A stretch of DNA of 64,000 bases. Source: Verrucomicrobia bacterium Tous-C9LFEB. GTDB lineage: Bacteria; Verrucomicrobiota; Verrucomicrobiia; Methylacidiphilales; UBA1321. Made by a program: the position numbers and the translations under genes. Of the stretch, positions 54,283-63,183 are shown in pieces. The stretch is taken from positions 1-64,000 of the forward strand of contig NEUU01000013.1 of the NCBI GenBank assembly GCA_002304345.1, written 5' to 3'. The notes beneath the pieces were generated by a model. That model did not search any database. It was not told where the DNA came from and was given only the letters and a program-made list of their open reading frames with translations. Each line of letters starts with the position of its first letter. The stretch's first letter is position 1.

Positions 54283-57054
54283 TTACAGGAGGTAAAGGAC
54301 GGGGAAGAGGAAGATCCAGACGAGGTCGACGAAGTGCCAGAAGAGGCCGCACACTTCAAGACGGTTCGCCTGATGCTCCGGGTTCTGCCGGTAGATGCGG
54401 CTGCCGAAGAAGTAGAAGTAGGCGAGGACCACGATGCCACCGATCAGGTGCAACACGTGGAGTCCGGTGAGCGTGAAGTAGATCGCGAAGAAGCTGCTGT
54501 ACTTCGGATAGAATGCACCCCAACGCTCGACGTCGGCGAGCGCGATGTCGACTTCCTTCGCTTCGGTGGGAACGCCCCGCTTCAGGTCGGGCAGCAGGAC
54601 GATTTCCTCCGCAGTCGATTTCTCGAGATGGCCGGTCACTTCGTACAGTTTGGTCTCGGGATGATAGGTGACGCGCGCGCCTTCGGCTTCGAGCGCGGTC
54701 TTGTACTTGGAGTAGGACTCCTGCTTGATGAAAGCGCCGTAGTGATGGAACTTGTCGTTGTATTCGTTCGCCTTCACGCCGAGGAAGAGAATGCCCAGCA
54801 GGATGGTGGCGAGCAGCCAGCGTTGCGAGGTCTGGAAGTTACGCATTTTCAAGCTGGCCCACGACATCAACATGGTGATGCTGGAGCTGATGAGGACGAC
54901 GGTGTTGAACAAGCCCATCCAGGTATTCAGATAGCCCCGCGGCCAGACGTCCGCACCGAGGCGGAGGAACACATAGGCGGAGAAGACGCCCGCGAAGAGC
55001 ATCACTTCCGAAGCAAGGAACAGCCAGATGCCGAGCTTGGCGTTGTAGAGTCCCGTGTCGGGCCGTGCGTGCACGGTGTAGGGAATCTCCATGTCGTGCG
55101 GGGGCGGGCCAGCATCGGTCTTGCCGTCGTTGATGTCCTGCATCGCGAAATCGCGGGTCATGCCGGGAACGCTGTACTCGTAGGGTCCCTTGTCGACGAC
55201 CGGTTCGTGGAGGAAGTTGCCGTGGCCGGGAGGTGTGGGCGTGGACCACTCGAGCGTGGTCGATTCCCACGGGTTGTCGGTCGCTTTCGGACCCCACTTC
55301 AAGCTGCCAAAGAAATTGATGATGAAGGGAATTTGCGCGAGGAAGAGGAGGAACGCGGCAACGCCGATGAATTCATTCCAGTGGACGATGTTCTTGGCGA
55401 GTTCCCAGCTCTGACCGCCGTCGTACCAGCGGCGGTGCATGCCGCCCATGCCTTGCAGGAACATGGGCATGAAGATGCAATTCATCAGGATGAAGGTCGG
55501 CCAGAAATGCAATTTCCCGAGGAAGGGACTCATCATCCTCCCCGTGGCTTTGGGATACCAAAAGTAGATGCCCGCAAAGATGGCGAAGATGGTGCCGGGC
55601 GCGACAACGTAGTGGAAGTGACCGATCACGTAGTAGGTGTCATGCAGGTAAAGATCGGTCGCGCTGAAGGCGAGCGGAATACCGGTCAAACCGCCAATGC
55701 CGAACATCGGCAGGAACGCGGTGGCGAACAGCATCGGCACGGTGAATCGAATCGAGCCGCCCCAAAGAGAGATCACGAGCGCGGTGAGGATGATCACCGA
55801 TGGCACGGAGATGATAATCGTCGTGGCCTGGAAGAAGGAACTAACGACCGTGCCCATGCCGGTGAGGTACATGTGGTGCGCCCAGACGAGGAAGGAAACA
55901 AAGCCGAGGAAGAAGGTGGCGAAGACGAGCGACTTGTACCCCCAGATGGGCTTGCGGGTGTTGTTGGCGATGACTTCGCAGACGATGCCGAGACCGGGGA
56001 GAATCAGGACGTACACTTCGGGATGGGCGAGGAACCAGAACAGATGCTGCCAGAGGAGCGGAGTGCCGCCGCCGCTGACGTGAACAATATTGCCACCAAC
56101 CACGAGGCCGCTCGGCATGAAGAAGCTCGTGCCCGCCACGCGGTCCATGAGCTGCATGATGGCGGCGGATTCGAGCGGAGGAAACGCGAGGAGGAGGAGA
56201 AACGCGGTGACGAATTGCGACCAGACGAAGAAGGGCAACCGCATCCATTTGAGGCCGCGCGCGCGGAGCTGCGTGATGGTGCAGATGATGTTCACCGAGC
56301 CGAGCAGCGACGAGGTGATGAGGAACACCATGCCGAGAATCCAAACGCTCTGACCGGAGAGAATCGAGGGCCAGTTGGGCAACTGATCATTCACCACCGA
56401 GAGCGGCGGATAGGAGGTCCAGCCCGATTTCGCCGCGCCTCCCGGCACGAAAAAACTGCTGAGCATGATGACGCCGCCGACAAAGTAGGTCCAGTAGCTC
56501 ATCATGTTGAGCTTCGGGAAACACATGTCCGGCGCGCCGACTTGCAGCGGCATGACGTAATTGCCAAAGGCCCCGGTCAACAACGGCACGATGGCCAAAA
56601 AGACCATGATCGTGCCGTGCATCGCGCCGAGGGAATTGTAGAAATCGGGAGCCATGACGCCACCGGGCATGCTCGCCTTGCCGAAGAGTTTGCCAAGCAA
56701 TGTGGGCTCGGGCTTGGCGGGATCGTAGGGAGTCGCCGCCGGGAACGGCTGCGGTTTGAACTCGCGGCCCGTGAACACACTGGTGACGGAGCCGACACCG
56801 TTGCTGACGCTGATGGAGATGTTGCCCTTGAAGCGCTCCCAGTTCAGCGACTGGCCGGGATAGGCGAGCTGCCAGCGCATGAGGAGCATGAAGCTGAAGC
56901 CGATGAGCAGGAACACGAGCGCCGTGACGAGGTACTGCATGCCGACGACTTTGTGGTCGATGGAAAAGACATGCTGGCGCAACCAACTTTGAGGGTGATG
57001 ACCGTGCGTGTCCGGGCCGTGGGAGTCGTGAGCGAGAGCGGTGGAGGCGTCCAT
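54283..57054 (-). CDS. Cytochrome c oxidase subunits I and III as one fused polypeptide
   Basis: A 923-residue fusion. The subunit I part (about 25-590) has haem and copper ligands His146 (GAMHGTIM), His344 with Glu346 and Tyr348 (AHPEVY), His393/394 (WAHHMY), and His479/His481 (IGHFHYVV). Glu346 marks an A1-type proton channel. The subunit III part spans about 655-923 (LGIWLFLASEVMLFAG, then CGLFWHFVDLVWIFLFP). Extra segments of about 50-60 residues are visible in the first periplasmic loop (about 65-135) and inside subunit III (about 765-840). Confidence 0.95.
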   Translation of the reverse strand: MDASTALAHDSHGPDTHGHHPQSWLRQHVFSIDHKVVGMQYLVTALVFLLIGFSFMLLMRWQLAYPGQSLNWERFKGNISISVSNGVGSVTSVFTGREFKPQPFPAATPYDPAKPEPTLLGKLFGKASMPGGVMAPDFYNSLGAMHGTIMVFLAIVPLLTGAFGNYVMPLQVGAPDMCFPKLNMMSYWTYFVGGVIMLSSFFVPGGAAKSGWTSYPPLSVVNDQLPNWPSILSGQSVWILGMVFLITSSLLGSVNIICTITQLRARGLKWMRLPFFVWSQFVTAFLLLLAFPPLESAAIMQLMDRVAGTSFFMPSGLVVGGNIVHVSGGGTPLLWQHLFWFLAHPEVYVLILPGLGIVCEVIANNTRKPIWGYKSLVFATFFLGFVSFLVWAHHMYLTGMGTVVSSFFQATTIIISVPSVIILTALVISLWGGSIRFTVPMLFATAFLPMFGIGGLTGIPLAFSATDLYLHDTYYVIGHFHYVVAPGTIFAIFAGIYFWYPKATGRMMSPFLGKLHFWPTFILMNCIFMPMFLQGMGGMHRRWYDGGQSWELAKNIVHWNEFIGVAAFLLFLAQIPFIINFFGSLKWGPKATDNPWESTTLEWSTPTPPGHGNFLHEPVVDKGPYEYSVPGMTRDFAMQDINDGKTDAGPPPHDMEIPYTVHARPDTGLYNAKLGIWLFLASEVMLFAGVFSAYVFLRLGADVWPRGYLNTWMGLFNTVVLISSSITMLMSWASLKMRNFQTSQRWLLATILLGILFLGVKANEYNDKFHHYGAFIKQESYSKYKTALEAEGARVTYHPETKLYEVTGHLEKSTAEEIVLLPDLKRGVPTEAKEVDIALADVERWGAFYPKYSSFFAIYFTLTGLHVLHLIGGIVVLAYFYFFGSRIYRQNPEHQANRLEVCGLFWHFVDLVWIFLFPVLYLL

Positions 57055-57076
57055 GGGGCGTGATTAGCTAATTTGT

Positions 57077-57104
57077 ATTCTACGCATTTTCTCTAATATT
57101 ACAA
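57077..57104 (-). promoter_or_regulatory. Candidate promoter of the coxA-coxC operon
   Basis: On the minus strand TTGTAA (57099-57104), 16 bases, TAGAAT (57077-57082), about 22 bases before the ATG. It lies in the only sizeable (121-base) gap within the respiratory cluster. The resulting leader would be short and has no Shine-Dalgarno sequence. Confidence 0.35.
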
Positions 57105-57175
57105 AGACAAGAACTGTCCTGTTTTCAGTTAGTAGCGTATCTTGTGGTTGAGTTCGGAAAAAAAGAGCCGACGTC

Positions 57176-57916
57176 CTACTTGAACGCCTTCAGCTCGGCT
57201 TCGGTCCATGCGGTCGTCTTCGACGCCGTGGCCTTGCGCACTTCGGCGACGGTTTCCGCAGAGACCGGCCCCGCCTTGTTGCCCCACGCCTGACGGACAT
57301 AGGTCAGGATGGCGGCAATCTTCTTGTCATTGAGCGTGGTGCCCCACGCCTGCATCTGGCTGTTGAATTGCTGGCCCGCGACCGTGATGGGTCCCTGCAC
57401 GCCATGCAGCACGATGGCCGCGAGACGTTTTTCATCGCCGGTCACATATTCCGAACCGGCGAGCGGCGGGTACGCACCCGCCTGACCGAGACCGGTCGCC
57501 TGGTGACAGGACACGCAGGTCTGCGTGAAGAAGCGCTGGCCGAGCTTGAGCGTATCGTCGCCCTTGGCCGCGCCGCCTTCGGCACCACCGGTGGCCGCGC
57601 CCGCTTCGCCCTTGCCATCGGCCTTGGAGACAAACGGGGTGGGTCCGCCGAGCGGGACGGTGTCGTAGTACATGCCGCTAAAGCCACCGCTATAAGTCAT
57701 GAAATACGCGCCGCACCAGAATACCATGAGGCCGATTCCCGCCACGAGCCAAAGCGGCACCGGCTCGCGTCCGTCGCGAGGCTCCTCTTTTTCGCGCATG
57801 ATGGCCGAATGCAGCCGGCGTACGTCGATGTCCTCGGAATAATCCGGAGAACTCGGGGCGTTCTCGGGAAGATGCGAGTGGTCGGGAGGCGTGGGCTGTT
57901 GGTATTCCGTGCTCAT
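57176..57916 (-). CDS. Membrane-anchored monohaem cytochrome c
   Basis: A 246-residue protein. A soluble N-terminus of about 50 residues precedes one membrane helix (about 52-75) and a periplasmic cytochrome c domain with the single haem site CVSCH and a distal Met region (FNSQMQAWG). It is the last gene of the CcoS-CcoN-CcoO group, where a dihaem CcoP would be expected. It may be the electron-entry subunit or a soluble-like electron carrier. Confidence 0.85.
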   Translation of the reverse strand: MSTEYQQPTPPDHSHLPENAPSSPDYSEDIDVRRLHSAIMREKEEPRDGREPVPLWLVAGIGLMVFWCGAYFMTYSGGFSGMYYDTVPLGGPTPFVSKADGKGEAGAATGGAEGGAAKGDDTLKLGQRFFTQTCVSCHQATGLGQAGAYPPLAGSEYVTGDEKRLAAIVLHGVQGPITVAGQQFNSQMQAWGTTLNDKKIAAILTYVRQAWGNKAGPVSAETVAEVRKATASKTTAWTEAELKAFK

Positions 57917-57940
57917 GGATGGAGAGTGGTAATCGCTCGC

Positions 57941-58558
57941 TTATTTTTCAGGCGCTTCCTTCAGGGGATAACGGCGGTTGAGGGAGATGAGGTAGGCGGC
58001 CAGGGCCTTGGCGTCTTCGGACGGGACGACTTCATAGCCGAGCGGCGGGGCGTCGTCGCCCTTCAGGTCCAGCGCGTCCTCGGATTTCTGGCCGACGATC
58101 TTGCGGGTGATGTAGAGGTACTTGAACGACGGCATGATCGAATACGCATTCAGCGAACGCGGATTGTAGAGATGCAGGTGGTGCCATTTCGCGTCGGGGA
58201 AACGGAAGCCCGCGTCGGAAAGATCCGGGCCGGTGCGCATCGTGCCGAGGAACACTTTCGACTGGCGGATGTAGTCGCGCGGCACAGTGCGGCGCGAACC
58301 CCAGCCGCGGGCGAGGTCGGAGCCGGATTCCTCGGGACGAATCTGCTGGCTGTGGCAATAGACGCAACCGTTGGCGGCGTAGACCTTTTGCCCCGCGTCC
58401 GCGAGACCGCTCGGGGTCGGCGGGAAGATGTCGCCGGTATCGGCATTGACCTCCGGCTGGAGGCGCCCGATCTGGGCGTAGGGCAGCACGACCAACCCCA
58501 CCCACGCAAACGCGAAGGTAAAGAGGATGCCGATAAAAAGTGTGGGCAGTCGGTTCAT
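57941..58558 (-). CDS. ccoO: cbb3-type cytochrome c oxidase subunit II
   Basis: A 205-residue monohaem subunit with one N-terminal membrane helix (about 5-27), the haem site CVYCHSQQIRP and the characteristic DLARGWGSRRTVPRDY and MPSFKYLY segments of FixO/CcoO. It carries electrons to CcoN. Its start overlaps the ccoN stop by four bases (ATGA). Confidence 0.94.
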   Translation of the reverse strand: MNRLPTLFIGILFTFAFAWVGLVVLPYAQIGRLQPEVNADTGDIFPPTPSGLADAGQKVYAANGCVYCHSQQIRPEESGSDLARGWGSRRTVPRDYIRQSKVFLGTMRTGPDLSDAGFRFPDAKWHHLHLYNPRSLNAYSIMPSFKYLYITRKIVGQKSEDALDLKGDDAPPLGYEVVPSEDAKALAAYLISLNRRYPLKEAPEK

Positions 58559-60057
58559 AAAGCGGCGGGCTCCGTCTTGTCGTGGGCCGCAGGCAGGGCC
58601 GGAGTGGTGAAGAGCGTCGCCTCACCCTGCGGACGGCCCAAGCGCAGCAACATCAGTACGAAATGGTAGGCAAAGACAAAGTGCGCGATGGTCAGCAGGA
58701 TGCCCGAGAGCGACCGGCCGATGAGATAGGGAATCGTGCTCTTGGTGATCATCTCGAACGAGGTGTTCGGATTATTGAGTCCCAAACCCTGGACGAAACC
58801 GCCAATGTGCAGCGTGAGCATCATCAGGATGACGCCGTAGAAGCAGGCCCAGAAGTGGAGCTTGATCAACGTCGCGGAGCGCCATTCGCAACCGACCAGT
58901 CGCGGCACGATGTAGTACATCGAACCGAACATGACCATGGTGAAGAAGGCGTACATGCCCAAGTGCGCATGAGCGATGGTGAGCTGCGTGAAGTGGTACA
59001 CCTTGCTGTAGGAGCGGAACGCCATCAGACAGCCTTGGAAGCTCACGAGCGTGTAGCACATCGCGCCAAAAACGATGAAGCGCAAGGTCGGGCTGGTCGC
59101 GAGCAGGTGGAACTTGCCGCGCATCGTCATGTGGTGATTGATCGCCACGACGGTGACCGGGATGAACATCATGAAGCTGGCCACGATACTGGCCGAGATC
59201 ACCCACGTGGGCACCGGACCGCCGATCAAGTGGTGCGCGCCGTTCCAGTTATAGAATAGGGCGAGCGACCAGAAGCCGAGCGCGGACAGGTAATAGCTGT
59301 GCACCGGCTTGCCGATGACCTTCGGAATAAAGTAATACGCGGCGGCGAGCCCCATGGGTGTGAACCAGAGACCGAGCACGTTGTGCGCGAACCACCAGTT
59401 CACAATCGCCTGAATCGAGCCCTGCACCGGATGCACGATCAGGAGCAACTGCACGGAGCCGTACAGCCACGGGAACCAGAACAGCGCGGCGATCAGATAC
59501 CACTGCGAGACGTAAACGTGGCCCGGCGCGCGGAAGCGGAACATGATGACGCCCCAGATGCCGACGAGCGCATAGCCCAAGAACAAAAGCGGTGTGGAGT
59601 AGCCGGGGAATTCGAGCCATTCGATGCTGGTGCTGTCGCCGCCGAGAATGCCGAGCGTGCCGATGACGAGACCGAGATTCCACAGACCGCAAGCGGCGAG
59701 CAGCATGCGCGGGTGACGCAGGCGGGTGCGGCACAGGCGGGCCATCAACCAGATGGTGACACCGATGCCAACGGTCGAAGCCCAACCGAAGATGACGGTA
59801 TTGAGATGCGCCGGGCGCACGCGGCCAAAGGTCAGCCAGCTCACATCGCCGAGGAACTCGGGGCTGTGGAGCTTGAACGACGAGATCATCGCGAACACGG
59901 TGCCGACCAGCAACCAGAATAGGGACGTGGTGAAGAAAGCCAGGACCGGCAGTCGCGTGGACTGATCGATCTCCCCGCGCTCGAGGTTTTCCTCGACCGT
60001 GGGTTGATGTCCCGGCGAGAGCGATTGAAGTAAAGTGGGAGCGGAAGCGTCGCTCAT
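58555..60057 (-). CDS. ccoN: cbb3-type cytochrome c oxidase subunit I
   Basis: A 500-residue catalytic subunit with about twelve membrane helices. Conserved His-containing segments include FAHNVLGLWFTPMG, NGAHHLIGGPVP, INHHMTMRG and LTIAHAHLGMYAFFTMV. It reduces oxygen with high affinity using haem b, haem b3 and CuB. The N-terminal cytoplasmic extension (about 1-40) is fairly long. It overlaps ccoS by four bases. Confidence 0.95.
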   Translation of the reverse strand: MSDASAPTLLQSLSPGHQPTVEENLERGEIDQSTRLPVLAFFTTSLFWLLVGTVFAMISSFKLHSPEFLGDVSWLTFGRVRPAHLNTVIFGWASTVGIGVTIWLMARLCRTRLRHPRMLLAACGLWNLGLVIGTLGILGGDSTSIEWLEFPGYSTPLLFLGYALVGIWGVIMFRFRAPGHVYVSQWYLIAALFWFPWLYGSVQLLLIVHPVQGSIQAIVNWWFAHNVLGLWFTPMGLAAAYYFIPKVIGKPVHSYYLSALGFWSLALFYNWNGAHHLIGGPVPTWVISASIVASFMMFIPVTVVAINHHMTMRGKFHLLATSPTLRFIVFGAMCYTLVSFQGCLMAFRSYSKVYHFTQLTIAHAHLGMYAFFTMVMFGSMYYIVPRLVGCEWRSATLIKLHFWACFYGVILMMLTLHIGGFVQGLGLNNPNTSFEMITKSTIPYLIGRSLSGILLTIAHFVFAYHFVLMLLRLGRPQGEATLFTTPALPAAHDKTEPAAL

Positions 60058-60275
60058 GATTGTTTCTCTTTCGATGCGGTTTTCGGCGTTTTCTTCTGGG
60101 AAGGCGGGAATGAATCGGTCACCGCACCGACCGGCTCATTCGCGTCAAAAATCACCCGGGCACTGGTCTCCATGTGCTTGAACTGTCCCGTGCGCGCGGC
60201 CCAGCACAGGGCCACGACTGCGGCCGCGCCAAAGGCGGCCATCATCAGGAATATGATTGTGGTGACGAGCAGCAT
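60054..60275 (-). CDS. cbb3-type oxidase assembly protein CcoS-like
   Basis: A 73-residue protein from ATG 60275 (MLLVTTIIFLMMAAFGAAAV); the longer frame upstream only shadows the previous gene. One membrane helix is followed by AARTGQFKHMETSARVIFD, close to the G(Q)F-D-D-x-E motif region of CcoS, then a basic tail. CcoS is needed for cofactor insertion in cbb3 oxidase. Confidence 0.75.
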   Translation of the reverse strand: MLLVTTIIFLMMAAFGAAAVVALCWAARTGQFKHMETSARVIFDANEPVGAVTDSFPPSQKKTPKTASKEKQS

Positions 60276-60276
60276 G

Positions 60277-60789
60277 TTATTTGGGAGTGGTCGGTTGCGC
60301 CGCCGGGGTGGCAGCGGGCGCGGGGGCTGGCGTGGCGGCGGGAGTTCCTTTCGCTGCAGGAGCCGGAGCCGCCGGGGTGGCCGGTTTCGAAGCATCGGCT
60401 TTCGGCGCGGGAGCCGGAGCAGCCGTCGCGCTGGCAGGAACCGGGACAGCGGCGCCGACCGCATAGGCGGCGGGACGGGGCTTCTGCTGTTTCAAGGCGG
60501 CGAGTTCGAGCGCCATGGCGTCCTCGAGCGGAATGCGGACAATCCCCTTCCCCTGATCGGCCCAGCCGGACTTGGTGAGGAGTTCCTTCGCTTCCGTCTC
60601 AATTTTCTGACGCGCCTCGACCCGCTTCTTCGCGCGTTCCAGTTCGTAAGCGTCCGTGCCGCCCATCTGGCGCTTGAGCACGAGCGTCGCCACGCCGCCG
60701 AGCAAGAAGATCAGCAGGCCGAAGACATACCATTTCAGCGTGCCGAAGCGCGGGGGGATATTGGGAGTGATGGAAGTGGGAGCGCTCAT
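60277..60789 (-). CDS. Membrane protein with Ala/Pro-rich tail, alternative complex III-associated
   Basis: A 170-residue protein. A membrane helix (about 20-40) is followed by a charged helical part (about 45-85), then GWADQGKGIVRIPLEDAMAL. The last 60-70 residues are almost only Ala, Pro, Lys and Thr. The IRIPLEDAM-like stretch appears in proteins of act/cox clusters that I cannot name precisely. It could be a linker or assembly factor between complex III and the oxidase; no catalytic motif. Confidence 0.65.
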   Translation of the reverse strand: MSAPTSITPNIPPRFGTLKWYVFGLLIFLLGGVATLVLKRQMGGTDAYELERAKKRVEARQKIETEAKELLTKSGWADQGKGIVRIPLEDAMALELAALKQQKPRPAAYAVGAAVPVPASATAAPAPAPKADASKPATPAAPAPAAKGTPAATPAPAPAATPAAQPTTPK

Positions 60790-60790
60790 A

Positions 60791-61990
60791 TCAGTTCGTC
60801 AGCTTGATGCAATCGTTCAGACGCGGGTCGCGCGCCGGGAATAATCCGGCCGAGCCGAGGATGCGGATGAAAACGTAAACGAGGATGCCCGCCAGCCCGA
60901 TGAAGCTGGTGAAGTCGGTCCAGCGCATGGAAAAACCATCGGGACGGACGACCGGGGCGATGATCCAGAAATGATCGACACCGTGCATGAACAGAATCCA
61001 GACCGCGATCACACTCAGCGAGGCCCAGCTCTTCTTCACCGCCTGCGTGAGCAGATAGAGGAACGGGAAGATGAAGTGACCGGCGACGAGGAAGACACTC
61101 AGGTAGGTCCAGGAACCGTTGTTGCGCTTGATGAAGAACACCGTTTCTTCGGGGATGTTCGCGTACCAGATGAGCATGTACTGGCTGAACGCGATGTAGG
61201 CCCAGAACACCGTGAAGGCAAAGAGGAGCTTGCCCATGATGTGGGCGTGCTCGCCCGAGAGCGGCTTCAGGTACCCGGCCTTGCGCAGCAGGAAAACAAT
61301 CAGGATGCAGGTCGCCATGCTGCTTTGCGCGGAACCGGCAAAGATGTAGACGCCCCACATGGTCGAGTACCAGTGGTAATCGAGCGCCATGAGCCAATCG
61401 AGCGCGGAGAACGTGATGGCCAATCCGAAACCGATGATGCTGAGCGGCGACCACCAGCGCAAACGCCAGCTATGAACGATGCTCCCGTCGCTGTCCTGCG
61501 CGGTCGAAAGTTTGCGGTAGAAGTAGGCCGCGCCAGTGAAGAAGCCAAAGTAGAAGATCAGGCGCACGATGAAGAACGGCATGTTCAGGTAGCCGTGCTT
61601 CTCCTGCAACAAGACGCTGTGCGCGAGCTCGGAGGGTTGCGTCCACTTCCAGATATCCTCGCGGAAGATAAAGAGCGGGATGAAACCGATGGCCATCACG
61701 CCCATCAGGTTCGCGATGTTTTCAAACTGGCGGCGCACGATGACTGACCAGTTCGCATCCACCGCATGATGGAGGATCGTCCAGAAGAACGCGCCCGCCA
61801 TGATGGTGTAGAAATAGAGGAACGCGAACAGGTACGAGTGCAGCGCCTGCACGCGGTCGCAGTAACCGCCCACCGCGGACAGGATCAGGGCGATCACGCC
61901 GACGACCAGCGAGATCTTGCTGACCAAGTCGAGGTCATGCGTCAAACGCTCGGGCGAAGGCGGGGTGAAAGTGTGGGAATGGTCGCTCAT
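60791..61990 (-). CDS. actF: Alternative complex III membrane subunit ActF
   Basis: A 399-residue integral membrane protein with about ten helices, without cofactor-binding motifs. Segments such as GAFFWTILHHAVDANWSVIV, LDWLMALDYHWYSTMWGVYI and FMHGVDHFWIIAPV are typical of ActF. It is part of quinol:cytochrome c oxidoreductase. Its start overlaps the actE stop by four bases. Confidence 0.92.
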   Translation of the reverse strand: MSDHSHTFTPPSPERLTHDLDLVSKISLVVGVIALILSAVGGYCDRVQALHSYLFAFLYFYTIMAGAFFWTILHHAVDANWSVIVRRQFENIANLMGVMAIGFIPLFIFREDIWKWTQPSELAHSVLLQEKHGYLNMPFFIVRLIFYFGFFTGAAYFYRKLSTAQDSDGSIVHSWRLRWWSPLSIIGFGLAITFSALDWLMALDYHWYSTMWGVYIFAGSAQSSMATCILIVFLLRKAGYLKPLSGEHAHIMGKLLFAFTVFWAYIAFSQYMLIWYANIPEETVFFIKRNNGSWTYLSVFLVAGHFIFPFLYLLTQAVKKSWASLSVIAVWILFMHGVDHFWIIAPVVRPDGFSMRWTDFTSFIGLAGILVYVFIRILGSAGLFPARDPRLNDCIKLTN

Positions 61991-62610
61991 TTGGCTGCGG
62001 GGGTAAATTTGGCTCGTAACGTTTCGGGCAATTCCGCCAACACCGTGTTCTGGCTGCGTTGCAAGGCGCGCAGGTAGGCGATGATCTTCCAGCGATCCTC
62101 GATGGAAACGTTCGCGCCGTAGGCGTTCATCGTCGCCTTGCCGTGGGTGATCGTGTTGAAGATTTCCCCGTCCGCCATGTAGCGGATGCGCGGGTCCTGC
62201 AAATTCGCAACCGTGGAGAGTCCGTACTGCTTCACGATGCCGTTGCCGAGAGCGACCGGCCCGTGACAGATCGCGCAGTTGATCGTGTACCGTTCCTGAC
62301 CGCGATGCATGGCGGCTTCGTCCATTTCAATCGGGATGCCGTCCCCCCACTTGTCGCCCATCTTGCCGGTGTTGACGTATTCGTTTTGCGCGGGCATGCC
62401 CTTCGCCACGGTGCCTTCGATCGGCATGCGGGCGGCGGAGCCATTGGCAAAGAATTGGCTGGGGGTCTGGGGCTTGACCTTCGCCTGGTGATCCATGTCG
62501 GGGAAGATCTCGATCGGACGATTCTCCGTCTTCGAACCACGGAAGCCCGCGATCGCGAGTAGCGCGAACACCAGCAGGGCCAGACTGAGGAAGAAGTAGC
62601 GCATGGGCAT
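61987..62610 (-). CDS. actE: Alternative complex III monohaem cytochrome c subunit ActE
   Basis: A 207-residue protein with an N-terminal hydrophobic anchor/signal (about 4-22) and one haem site, CAICHG. A distal Met is in the YMADGEIFNTITHGKATMNA region. ActE passes electrons from the complex to cytochrome c or directly to an oxidase. It lies three bases downstream of actD. Confidence 0.92.
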   Translation of the reverse strand: MPMRYFFLSLALLVFALLAIAGFRGSKTENRPIEIFPDMDHQAKVKPQTPSQFFANGSAARMPIEGTVAKGMPAQNEYVNTGKMGDKWGDGIPIEMDEAAMHRGQERYTINCAICHGPVALGNGIVKQYGLSTVANLQDPRIRYMADGEIFNTITHGKATMNAYGANVSIEDRWKIIAYLRALQRSQNTVLAELPETLRAKFTPAAK

Positions 62611-62613
62611 GGT

Positions 62614-63183
62614 TTAGTCTCTCGGAATTAAAGTGATGTTCGACGCGCCGAGCGACTCCAGCAGCTTCGGCGTGTCGGTCTCGGAATAGCGCGGGTCGGC
62701 CACTTCGATGACGATGAAGAAACCGTCGTCCGTCGCCTTGTCGCAGAACCGTTCCCAGTTGAAAATCGGGTGATGCAGGCGCGGCAGCAAGTTGATCGTG
62801 AACATGCCGAAGACCGTCGCGAAGGCGGTGAACAGCACGGTCAACTCGAACATGATCGGGAAGAACGCGGGCAGGCTGAAGTAGGGTTTGCCCTGCACGA
62901 TCATCGGGTAAATGAACACGCTGGGAATCGTCTGCAGCAGCACGGCGGTGGTCAAACCGGTGGCGGCACCGGCCAGCGAGATGGCGGAGACCCACGACTT
63001 GCCCAAGCCCATGGCGGCGTCCATCCCGTGAATCGGATAGGAGGAATAGACGTCCCACCATTTGAAGCCCTGATCGCGCACCTTCTGCGCGGCTTCAAAG
63101 ACGGCGGCCGCGCTCGAGAATTCCGCGCCGATGGCGTAGATCTCGACCGACTGGCCCTCGTTATTTTTGGCTAGAATGGACAT
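62614..63183 (-). CDS. actD: Alternative complex III subunit ActD
   Basis: A 189-residue DUF3341-type membrane protein from ATG 63183 ([20 protein letters not shown]). A cytoplasmic N-terminal domain ([20 protein letters not shown]) precedes two membrane helices (about 60-80 and 95-120). No cofactors. Its start lies inside the end of actC (23-base overlap). Confidence 0.92.
   Translation of the reverse strand: MSILAKNNEGQSVEIYAIGAEFSSAAAVFEAAQKVRDQGFKWWDVYSSYPIHGMDAAMGLGKSWVSAISLAGAATGLTTAVLLQTIPSVFIYPMIVQGKPYFSLPAFFPIMFELTVLFTAFATVFGMFTINLLPRLHHPIFNWERFCDKATDDGFFIVIEVADPRYSETDTPKLLESLGASNITLIPRD

Noticed and set aside
54205..57063. Plus-strand open frame of about 950 codons
   Set aside because: Antisense of the CoxA-CoxC fusion; the product is Glu/Arg/His-rich low complexity with no fold signature.
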